Part shown: piece after piece, positions 23,101-33,900 of the stretch
Layout: every line of letters begins with the position of its first letter
Numbering within the stretch: position 1 is the stretch's first letter
DNA from: Edaphochlamys debaryana
Lineage: Eukaryota > Chlorophyta > Chlorophyceae > Chlamydomonadales
Direction: 5' to 3'
Length of the DNA stretch: 64,000 nt
Assembly (NCBI GenBank): GCA_016858145.1
Contig: JAEHOE010000007.1
Coordinates: 1,674,001-1,738,000, forward strand
Translations under genes and position numbers: made by a program
Notes under the pieces: model-generated
What the model was told of the DNA's origin: nothing
The model's database searches: none
Seen by the model: only the letters and a program-made list of their open reading frames with translations

Positions 23101-26100
23101 GGGCTTACTGCTACCTATGTGGACCCATACCACGCACCGTACTGAGCATCCCTCGCCCGCGCTCCTTCTGGCCTTGCCTCACCTCCCGTTCGGCGTTCCG
23201 TGCCCCCAGAGACGGTCGTGACAGCGCAGTCTCCATGCGACCCCGACTTTGTGTTGGGGGTCAAGCTAGGCCCTCCGGACGACGAGCTTCAGCACGATCC
23301 GCACCTGCCCGCCTGCAGAGGCCTGATGAGCGGCGAGGTCAAGCTCTTGCCGGTGGTGCTGGGCAAGGGCACCTTTGGCAAGGTGTATCAGGGCCTGTGG
23401 AACGGTCAGCGCGTGGCGGTGAAGCGTCTGGACCTGGGACTGGCAGCGGCTGGAGTCCGCCAGCAGCAGGCCGCCGTCGAGGCCGCGGAAGGAGGCGGCG
23501 GCGGCAGGGCGCCAGCCGCCGCCTGTGCAGCTGCCGTACAGGGCCGAGGCGGGGGCGTTGCTGCCGCTATGGCTGCCGATGGATGCTTTGCGGCGGCCAG
23601 AGCAGAGGCAGGAGCAGTAGCAGCAGTTTCTGCGCTCGGCGGCCAAGTCAGCACGGGGGAGACGGGAGGCTCGCCCGCCGCCTGGGTCGCGTTCAACCCG
23701 GCATTGCTCCAGCTGCCGATGATCGACTCATCGCTGCTTCTCCCGTCCGCCACCTCCAACGCGGCTTCCTCACCGCCGCCGCAGCACGCCGCTGCTGCAG
23801 CAGGCGCACCGGCGGGGCCGGACGGTGGGCATGGGCAGTCGGCCAGCCTTCCGGCGGATGGTCCAGAGCCATCAGCTCCTGTGGCACCCTACCGATTAAT
23901 CCCCACCAACATATATGCGTGGTCAACGCCGTCGGCATCCGAAGCACCTTGCGAGAGGATGCCGCCGCCATGCGGGGGCCAGCCGCCTCGGCAGTCGCGC
24001 CAGTCAGCGCCCGCCGCCGTCTCGCTCATGCTCGCTCCCGGACAGCAGCAGGACCTGTGTCCGCAGGCGGAGGGTAAACAGAACGGTGACGCGCTGTCCC
24101 TGCCGGTGGGTACGGCCGGCACACTGGCGATGGCTTGGTCATGGCTGGCGCTGGCGCCCTGCCCGGCGGGCGGCATGCAGGCCGGGGACTCGATGGCCTT
24201 CGCCTCACCGGCGGCGCCGCCTGCTCCGCAGCATGCCGTCACCCATGGGCGTGGCCTCGCCGGGGGCGGGCTTGGTCGGCCTTGCGCACGCGCCTTCCGC
24301 GGGAGCACCGGCGGGGAGCCGCAACGCACTCAAAGGCGTGGCTGCCTCCCGCCAGCACTGCGGAGCAGGGTCTCGGACCTGCCACCCGCGCCTCGGCCAA
24401 GGCTCCGCGGAGGCCTGGCAGCGCTGTTTCAGGAACCGCAAGCGCTGCCGGGGCCAGCGTCTGTACTGTTCCCGTCGCGGAGTCAACCGCAGCCAGCAGG
24501 CATGGCAGCGGTTCTGCCCGCTGGCGACCAGGCTGCGGCGGCCATGAGCACGGCTGGCTCCCTCTGCCTATGCAAGTCGGAGCTGCGTGGCGATGAGGGG
24601 GCTGCCGCCGGGGCGAATGGCAACCAGCAGGGTTTCGGGGGCGCTGGCGACAGGACAGCCGCGGAGGCGCACGCCCAGGGCGTGCTCGAGGCATGCCTGT
24701 TGAGGACCTTTGTTGCCGAGGTCGAGGTCATGGCGCGCCTCCATCACCCCAACGTCATCCGCCTCCTGGCCGCCAGCCTGCAGTGAGTGGATGGGCCAGC
24801 TTTGGGAAAGAGCTGCAATGGACTAAGCTTGGCAGGCGAGGCTTCACATGGAGGCCGTTGCCCGAGAAGGCACCGCCGCAGGCCCAACGGGCCCAAGGGA
24901 GCTCACGTGTCGTACAATCCGCTTTACACGTCTTGCGGTGCTGGGGTCGTTTGCTGCTAATCATCCGCTACCGCGGCCCACTTGACCAGTCCACCGATGC
25001 ACATCGCCCCTGTACCCTACCCTCCAGGCCGCCCCACGTGTGCCTCGTGATGGAGCTGGCCGAGACCTCCCTGGAGCACCTCCTGTACGGCAGGGGCCCT
25101 GGTGCGAGGCTGCCACTCGACACAGTGCTGCACATCGGGGTGCAGATCTGCTCGGCGCTGGCATACCTGCACCCCACGGTCGTGCACAGGTGAGGCACTG
25201 CGGGCGCTGCAACCTCACGAAGGTACCCACGTGGGGTGCTGCGAGGCATGCGGAGCGGAGATGGCGGGGGACCGGGAGCCGCGGGGGGGTGGCGGGGACG
25301 GCATGGCCAGGAGCGGGAAGGGGTGGCTCGGGGGTGTGGGTTATACACGTCGCTCTCCAACTGGCCAATGGCAAGGTCGTTCTACACGTTGCCATTGTGA
25401 ACGAGCCGTGTGCAGCCAACGTGCGCACGTCCCCACCGTTACCAATCTTGCCCTTGTGTTCAGGGACCTCAAGCCCGCGAACGTGCTCCTGGTCAACGCC
25501 GACAGCGCCACGCCCACTGTGAAGCTGGCGGTGAGCACGACCCAGGGGGAAGGGGCACACGGGGACGAGGTTACGCGAAAAGCAAGGCCAGCATATTGCA
25601 ACAACATCTCTGGCGACCCAGGGGGGCACGTGTCGACCCTACATGAGGGGTGCCGGCGGTGTCAGGGCATGAACCCAGAATCGCATGCCTCTGTGTCTGC
25701 CACTGCAAAGAAAGCTGAGGCAGTCAATCTCCGCCAGACCTTGCTCGGAGCCCAAAGAGACCTCTCGACACATGTTGCCTCTCTGCTTGGTCCCTTCACC
25801 TTGTAGCCCCTCCCATGCGCTCTGCAGGACTTTGGGCTATCTAGCCTGCAGAGCACGGTGCGGTTCACGAGACATGCGGGCGTGGGCAAGGCCGCGTACA
25901 TGGCCCCAGAGACGATGCACCCGCATGGAGCTGCCGTGTCACACCACGTGGTGAGCTCTGAAGTGGTCACAAAGTTTGCAGTGCGGCAATGAGTGAGCAC
26001 CCATATGATAAGAGTCATCAGGCGCGGCTCTGGACGCATGCTCTGGGTTACCAGGCAGGAAGGGTAGGCTAACCTCGTACCCCCATGCGTGGTCTTGTCC

Positions 26101-26427
26101 CTGTGCTGCGTCTCCACCGCACAGGACATGTACGCCGTCGGCATCATCCTTTACGAGCTGTTGGCGGGACAGCGCCCCTGGGCCGGCATGACGATGGTCC
26201 AAATCGCGATAGCCGTTGTGATGCACGAGGCACGCCCACCTCTTGAACGCCTCAGTGCAAAGCGCTGCCCCAGGCGCTTGTACCAGCTCATCCGCTCATG
26301 CTGGGAGGCGGACCCTCTACGCCGGCCCGCAGCCGCAGAGATGCTCAAGGCCCTGCTCCTCCAACGCGAAGACCTGGCGAGGGCACAAGCCAGCGGGGGC
26401 ACGTCGGTGGACGCGCAGTGCCCGTAG
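20191..26427 (+). CDS. Receptor-like protein kinase A (TKL type) with giant N-lobe insert
   Basis: Exons: 20191-20478, 20601-20784, 20938-21050, 21240-21289, 21612-21705, 21898-21991, 22184-22303, 22577-22679, 22826-22913, 23015-23075, 23210-24782, 25028-25189, 25464-25530, 25828-25950, 26125-26427; 1140 aa, frame closed. Residues 1-25 are a signal peptide (SLYLCAAGLCLLPSSA). The ectodomain (about 26-300) has NLTISGPHE and several Cys and N-glycosylation sites and resembles a beta-helix-type repeat (inference). One membrane span (about 308-333) begins IVGGVLGG. The kinase has GKGTFGKV (about 450), VAVK (Lys about 470), helix-C FVAEVEVMARLHHPN (about 898), HRDLKPAN (977), DFG (1000) and MAPE (1024). 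About 420 Ala/Gly/Pro/Gln-rich residues separate the VAVK strand from helix C in one uninterrupted exon. The activation loop reads GVGKAAYMAPE, with Lys where kinase B has Thr. The start was set by alignment with paralogue B (MRxW). Confidence 0.9.
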
Positions 26428-26467
26428 TCATTTAACCTATCTAGTTGCAGCGCAGCGCGGATGGAGC

Positions 26468-26520
26468 TGGCGCTGAGGGATTTGAACTGCCGAAGACTCC
26501 CAGCACTCAACCACGCACCA
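26468..26520 (-). other. tRNA-like / SINE-head fragment
   Basis: On the minus strand the order TGGTTGAGTGC ... AGTTCAAATCC ... CAGCGCCA resembles pol III A-box, B-box and a tRNA 3' end. The T-stem does not pair well (GGCAG against CCCTC) and no matching 5' acceptor strand precedes the A-box. It is therefore not a functional tRNA; a decayed tRNA or tRNA-derived SINE head is possible. Confidence 0.35.
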
Positions 26521-26929
26521 GGGTCATCGATGACGCACATGATTGAGTGAGAGGCGTTCCTTTACTGGCGTGCAATACTGAGCCCTGGGCTCAAAAGAAC
26601 CCGGTCGACCGGTACTATGCAGTCAATGGCTGAGATAGGGGCCCTGGGTTTGGGTCGATTCCTGGACAGATGGAGGATGGGGGAGGATCAAGGTTGTGCA
26701 GGAGGAGGGCCGAGTGGACTGGCACGCAGATGCCCGGGCTTTCTTTGAGGATGGACGGAAGCTCGGTCTCGGATGTTTAATCATTTGCGCATTGTCAAAG
26801 GCCGGCAATTTATTGCCGTACAGAGTGGCGGGGCAGGGTATATGCAGAGGATTTTGAGGAACCATAATGAGGAGCACAAGAGCTGGATCTTTAGGAAGGG
26901 AGTGTCTGTATGTTGGACCTTGAATCAAG

Positions 26930-27330
26930 GCAGACCAGCAGCTTGGCGGCCCGATGTTGGAGTGCGTTGTGAATTGCACGGTATGTGCTGAACACACTGC
27001 TGACCGAATGAATGAGCGATGCGCCAAGTGAGGATGGAGCACATGTGAAGCAAATGCGCTTCTGGGACCCTGCAGGCTGACGACAGAGTTAGGTAGGAGT
27101 TGCAGGGAGCAGCAGGAGGTTTCTTAGGCAGGACGCGCGCAGGAAGGCCGAATCAGTTGGCAGGACCACATTCAGCAGCCGTGGAGTGCGTGACCGCGCG
27201 TACCATATGGACGGATGCAAGGGCTGCACCGGGGGGGCATCTCTGGGCCGCACTGGTGGGCGCAGAGGGTTCAGTTGCTGCTGCAAAGCGAGCGTTGTAC
27301 TTAAGCCCTGGCTGTGCATGCATTGGCTCT
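26930..27330 (+). repeat. Dispersed repeat, copy 2
   Basis: Second copy of the 16290-16770 repeat in the same orientation, with about 90 bp missing from the middle. It lies about 0.5 kb downstream of kinase A; copy 1 lies just downstream of the 137-aa gene. Confidence 0.75.
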
Positions 27331-27919
27331 GTTCCTGGCCGTACGTCCACGGCACTGCCGTCACATACAACAATCGGACCCCTCGAGGGCTCTTTCTCTC
27401 TCGTTCATAAAGGACACAGCATCCTCCCCACTTTACGCCAGGGCCAGCTAGGGGCAGCTCCCTCGCCCCCGCTCGGGGGCGTCTGCGGTAGTCCACGACG
27501 AACCGTCTGATGGGCCTCAGGTACGTTCCACTTGCATGGGGCGTAACCGGGCGTAACGGCCGCCAAACGCCTGCTACACACAGTGCACCACTTAGCACCT
27601 TGCTCGAGAGACTGGGAAGCGAAAGTCCAACCTCTTGGCAGCCGCACCAGCCGCACGCGGCCCGCCGCTTCCCGCGTGGCGTGTTCACACTCCCGAATCT
27701 CGCGAATCGAGGCTCCCATCGGGTCGCACGGCAGAGGCTCAAAGGCCCCCGATCACACAAACCTGGCTTCACTATGTTAAATCCTATGCAAAACGTTTAC
27801 CATCGTGCAAGACCTCAGGGCCGGTAGGGCCGTAAGGCGATAACGACGTATACGCTATGCTGTAGTCGGCCGAGGGCCGCGCCCCGAGAACACTGTATCA
27901 CTTCTACACACTAGCCGCT

Positions 27920-30900
27920 ATGAGGTTATGGAACGTGACCTGGTTATCGTTGTGCCTGTGCGCGGCGGGATCCTGTTTGCTTCGCAGCTCCACCGCGTCC
28001 AGGGTGGTCAAGTGCTTGGCTTCCAGTGACCTCGTCGCCGCAATGGTCAACCAGGAAGTTACACGCGCTATTCTGTTGCAAGACATGGTCATGGTTGACG
28101 CGGATTGGGAAGGCGAGGCACGACTGGTGCGCTCCACGAACCTGACCATTTCCGGGCCACACGAGGAGCCAGCCATGTGGCCCGTTCTGGACCTCGCTTT
28201 CCTGTCCAACAAAGTGAGAAGCTCGTCAGAGCCGCATAGCCGCGCCCTACCTCGCTGTACGGCCCTAACCCCTCCCCGACAACTACTCCCCTCCCCCATC
28301 ATGCTGTGCACAGCTTGTCCTGGCACCTGGTGTGTCACTCACGTTCACACGTGTGACACTCGAGCGGTGGAGGGAGGGCCCCACCTTCCAGATTCCTGGC
28401 ATCGATCTCCTCGGAGCCGCCACCGTGGTTCCGCCAGCAGACGCCCCGGCACCTGCGTGGGGACACGTCATCCTCAACGAAACGTGCCTCATACTCCGTG
28501 CGTTGGTTGGGGTCGCGGGTGGCGGGATGGACACGCGCGTACAGTGTCCGGGGCTTGGACTGATGCATGGGGCTAGGGACCGGTCTCATGGGGACTTATC
28601 GTCGAGCTGATCTACGCTTGATGACGCCAGGCTATCATCACTGTTGCCACCCTTTCCTGAAACCCCCGAATGTGCAGCGGCTTGCTTGGCGCCCTCGGTT
28701 ACCCGGGCAGCAGCCATCAACCTCGCCTGGCCTCCGGCTGTGCCAGGGCAACTGCTGGTGGCACCCTTGGCGTCACGTTCTCCACACAACCAACGGCGGC
28801 CACTCCCCTCCCTCCCCCCCTGCTGGACAAGTTCCTCAGCCGCCTGACTCTGATCGCGAGGATGGGCCTCTCAGCCTTCGGCGTTGCCTCATGCCTGTCC
28901 GCCTACGGCCTGGGCACCCTCCTCTACCACTGCCAGCACAACGGCCTACCCCCTCGTACGGCGACAGAGCACCTAGTGGGCACGGTGGCGGCCCTGACCG
29001 ACCGCAACATGACGCCTGCTCGATACAGGGACAACCCCAACGCACGCAGGAGCACCCACGAGCTGCATGTACCTCTCCCCGGCAGTTGGCGGCTTTGGCC
29101 TGCTCCCCCTCGTCGAGCACACTGGCGCCAGGCACGCGAGTGCGGCAGTCCGTGGCATTCTGGGCGCCTGCGGCCTCCTCCGCTACCGCCCGCCGTGGAC
29201 CGCGCCGCTCGTCTCCCTGCTCCGCTCAACCCACCCAGCAGCACACCCGCTCTGCCTCCTGACAATGCGGCGCCCGACCTCGTCGATCGGTCTCCGCATC
29301 TTGGGGGCCACAGTCCAACGCGCAACCTCACCAGCACTGGTGCGCGTGGCAGGCGCGCTAGCGCTGCTGCCCCGGGCCCAAGTGATTGCTCCCATGCCAG
29401 CCGGAGCCTGGGTCTACAATGCACCGCTTTGGGGCAACCCAGCCCTGCCCGCGGGGAACATCGACAACAACGCCCCAAGCTGGGGCCTCGAAGGCGAGTT
29501 CACAGATCTGTTCGCGGTTCCGGGACTGCGGACAGTAGGCACGGCAGTCCGCTGCCTAGATGAGCTTGAGCGCATCCGAGGGATGCACGGGCTGGAGGGC
29601 AGCATAGGCCGGGCTCTCGCACGGGCGAGGGCCCAGATCAACAGGTCATATACCGAAAGGGTAGTACAGAGCATTTTGGGCACGCAGGTGGGAGCACTCC
29701 CGCAAGCACTCCGCAATGGACTAGACATGGGACAGCGCCTGGGCGCGCTTATTAGCCGGCTCCCGGCCGGGTGGGCCGAAGCAGCACGGGGGGTGGACGA
29801 TCAGGCGGCCGCCCCAGGGGAAGAAGAGGCTTGGGCGAACATTGCCAGGGGCATAGGCTGGGAGGACGTCAGCTTGGCAAAGATGACAGTTAGCCTGGCC
29901 ACGCACTTGCAATTGGGACCGGCTCGGGTTAAGCTAGCACGGAAGCATGCACTTTACATTCAGGAGGCGTACGGCACAGACACGGCATCAGCAGAAGCAG
30001 TGGCAAGTCTGAAAGCGGTTTGGCCGAGGTTGTGGGGCATTAAGTGGGATCCGGGCAATAAAGAGCCCTTGTGGAGGCTGGCGATGGATGGCTTCCCGGG
30101 ATTTGGCATGCACCGGAGCCAGTTAGGAACTGAGAACGTGGCGAGGTGTCCGTGTGGGCGGGCCATGGAGCAAGGCGATCGGCTCCACCATTTCTGGTAT
30201 TGTCCAGCCGCTGTGGCTGTTCGTATGCGCCTCAGTCATGGTATTGGCAGGGCGGTGAAACGACACGAGGTGTGGCTTGCTGTGCCCCCAGAGGGCACCG
30301 GGATTCATGCGCGAGTGTGGGACGTGGTGTGTCTGGCCGCGATATGCGCGATGGACCGGGCCAGAAGGTACAAGTATGCGCACAGGGACGCTCAGGACCA
30401 CTCCTTGATGATGGCACAGGCTTTAGCAGTAGCACGAGGCGAGTTTGAGGGCCGTTTGCAGTGTTTTGCGGAGGTTGGGCTCACGCACAGGGGCTGGGAT
30501 GAGGTCCCAACCGACCACCCTTTCCTAGCGGCCAGGGCGGACGGATCAGTGCAGTATGCAGGCCCGGACGCCCCTTGATGGAGGCGGGGCACACCCTGCG
30601 GCGCATAACAAACGGGAGGGAGCCGCAGGGGGGGGGGGGTTCGCCCGGCGGCGCATAACAAACGGGAGGGAGCCGCAGGGCAGGGGCGGGGACCGGGTGA
30701 GCTACACGTGGCGTTTGATGGGATGTGCACCTTGCGGAAAGGGGACATAGTCCTCTGCGGCGCATAACAAACGGGAGGGAGCCGCAGAGTGGGAGTGAAT
30801 GTGGGGTCGGGAGAGCCAGGATCGAGAGGTGTACGGCCAACAGTGTGAGCACATGATGAACGGTGAACGGTTACTGGTAGGAGGCGCGGCCGAGGAGGGG

Positions 30901-33900
30901 CCATCGATACACGCTGAGCATGGTCATTGCGTGCCAAGGACTAAGGTGGGACCTGAGCGTGGTCAGTGCAAGTTATGACAGGGACTTGCGTTCTGGCTTG
31001 CAGGGGGCAAGCCCGTGAGGTGGGTCGCTTGGCCCCAGCGTTCAGCGCTGTGACCCCAGGGGGGTCCTTCATTGTAAACACCGAGGACTGGTGAAGTCTA
31101 ACTCCTCACAAGAGGGCTGCGTGGTGCGTGCGGGCTGCGCCTGAGCGATGTGCACGAGTGCCGTACATGCCTTAGCTATGCAGGGCGTCGGTCGTGCCCG
31201 CCTCTGAGGACGTTCATTAGTCTCTAACCCCATTGTCTGTCTGTGTGATCTCCACCCCACCGTCGTCTTGTCCCCTCTCTGTGTGCACCCCGAGCAGCCG
31301 GATCCTTTAGCTAAGCCCAGTGTGCGATGCTACCCAATGGTGAATTGGTGAGTTTGAAGGGGTGGACCTGGGCAGGTGCAGTACGGCCGTACGTACGTCA
31401 GCGGAGCAGCGCTGCCTTGCCGTGGTCCCGTTACTCCCGTACCGTGATCCCTGCCGTGGCCTCCCGGGCTCCCGTTATAATGTATCCCTGCGGTCATCCC
31501 TCCCCCCTGCCTGCGCTTCGCGTTCCAGGTTTGGGGCATATGCAGTCTACGCCAACGGGCCCTCTGCGCATGGGACGGTCAAGCTGGGCTACTTCTTCGA
31601 GGTTTACAATAGCACCTCGCATGTAAGAAATAGAAATAGAAATATCTAACGCCGGGTTACCCCTGGCGTGGGTTAAGGAGGGCGGGTTGGTCAGACCCGC
31701 CACCAGGGGGGTGCCTCCGCACCCTTTGTGCTCATCCTGGCCGGAGGGTCCTGTAGGTTTTCACGATGCTCTTGAGGCGGCTCACCGCGTGCCGGTGCAG
31801 GCTGTGGCAGCAGGCTTTTGCCTCGGTGGCCGTGACGCCCAGGGTCTTAAGCAGGGGGTTGAGGGTGCGGGGCACAGTGCCGCCTCGCATGTAAGACCTC
31901 CTAGCAGGGCCGGCAGGAGCTCCTCCATCCCAGACTTGGCAATGGCTAGAAAGGGATGGGTTGGCCCCACAAGCTGTGAGCACTCGGTCCGCCCATTCCT
32001 AATGGGCTTACCAGGCCCCTTCCATCGATGCCTACCCCGTTGCAGTGCCACCGCATCATCGACGACAAATGCGTCGCTCGTTACGGTTCGCCGCTGGGCT
32101 GCTTCTACGCCCTCACGGGCCCTAACAACACAAGCCCCAGTGAGCACTGGCCTCCCATATGCGCAAAGGTCCCTCCTGTTTGCCCCTCGCGGTCCCCACA
32201 TGCCCAATGGCCTGACATGGCCTGACATGCAGCTGGCCCGTCCCAGCGGATGCAGCGAAGCCTTTGGTGCTTAAAGTACTGATTGCCCCCCTTTGCCCTC
32301 TCCTCGCTTGCCCCGGCCTCTCCGTCCGCAGGTTTTGGGAACGGCAGCAGCTCGGCACTCGACGATGCTCAGGCGCCGCCTTCAGCTCCCGGCGGTGCCG
32401 ACAGCGGCAGTGGGGGCCCGCCTGTGGGCGCCATCGTGGGCGGCGTGTTGGGAGGTGGGTTGAGTGGGTGGGTACAGGGGCAAGGGCCATGGGCGGGGCC
32501 TGCGCGTGGAGGGCACAGCCCAGGACTGGGGCCTCATCACTGCATCCGGGGTCGTAGTGCGCGGCCGTGGTGCGGAAGAGCGGAGGGGATGGTGCTTGTG
32601 CTTGCGTCCGTTGGCCAGGCATGGAACAAGGTTCGTGCAGCCTGCTGACCTGGAGCGGACGGTCAGCACTCCGGGCCCCGCTGCCGTGCATAAGTGATTT
32701 TGCTCACGACTGCGCCCCCGTACCCCCAACCGCTCCAACCGCGTGCAGCCGTCACGGCGGCGGTACTGGTGGGCGTGGCCGTCTGGGCAGCGATGCGTGC
32801 CCGACGCACTGCCGCCGGCCGCCATGACGAGCACGTGAAGGACGCTGATGCCGATGCCAGGTGGGTGCCACATGCTTCACGGCCCTTTCCCCCTGCCTGC
32901 GGCAAGCTGCACTCTGCTGGAGGAGTTCAGGGCATTCCTGTTCCTTGTGCAGATCATCCCTGTCCGAGGACAGAATCCCGCCGCTCCTCACCAGGTAGGG
33001 TCACGACGCGGCTCTAGCTGCCCTGCCCTTGTCTTCACTGTCTTTACTGTGCGTACTGCATACAACTCATGCCCTGCCCGGCACTTACTTGCTCTGCCCA
33101 CCGCACGCGTGGACTCCAAACTACCACAGGAGCTCTGATTGCTGCATCGATATCGAGTCGCTCCAACATGGTACCCCCTCAACAGCAGACGCGCGCGGCG
33201 CGTCTGCTTACAACGTGCGCGGGGTTTTGTTGCAATAGGGTGCCTACAAATCCCTCTCCTAGGCTTTCGGCCTTCCGTTTGCGGGGCGACCAGTAGCGCG
33301 GGGCCATTCCGCAGGAGGGCCCGCGGGCGCGGGCCGTTGGGTCAACGGGAAGGGAAACCCGGAACACTCCGGAACACTTCCCTAGACATTTGGCCTTCCG
33401 TTTGCGTGGCGACGGGTGGCGACGCGGGCTCTGTACATGCCGAAGAGGGAGGGCGGAAGGTCGGTGATTGGGTTCGTGCCAAAGCCCGGATCGCGAGGAC
33501 CAGCCTTCGAGAGTCATGTATGAAGCTAAACCATTCGCTGAGCATAAAAGAGAGTAGAAGTTAAATCTTTACACTTCCACAGCTGCCCACAGCCGCACCA
33601 CAGCCCTGCTTGGCTGTAGCATTTATCGCAAAGCCTTTGCGCGCAGACACCGCCTTCTTCCACATCGCAACTTGTTAAGCCGGAAGGCTCGTAAGAAGGG
33701 CTGCGTCATGCCCACGTCGATATCTTGCCATCGGTGCTGCTGCTACACGGACCCGCGTCCTCCTCCCCCTGGCCCCTTTCCCCCGCGCCCGCATTCGGCC
33801 GAGTAGCATGCCTGAAGCAGTGTGCTCTCTGCGTGCTCGACCCTTGCCTCGACAGGTGCAGGCCCAAGCACCCACGGCCCCGGAACTCCCTGCAAGGTGA

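Larger units (their letters stand above)
26428..27919. other. Intergenic spacer between the tandem kinases
   Basis: Contains the 3' UTR of kinase A, a tRNA-like fragment (26468-26520), a dispersed repeat (26930-27330) and the promoter of kinase B. No coding exon was recognised. Confidence 0.55.
28761..31087 (+). mobile_element. LINE copy B inserted in exon 3 of kinase B
   Basis: A 2327-bp element in the sense orientation. It is bounded by CTGGTG at 28755-28760 and 31088-31093 (6-bp target duplication). The 3' 1723 bp are nearly identical to copy A, with no indel apart from the homopolymer run. TGTAA at 31073-31077 precedes the 3' end. The 5' truncation falls within the reverse-transcriptase thumb region, so the copy cannot move by itself. 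Confidence 0.92.
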
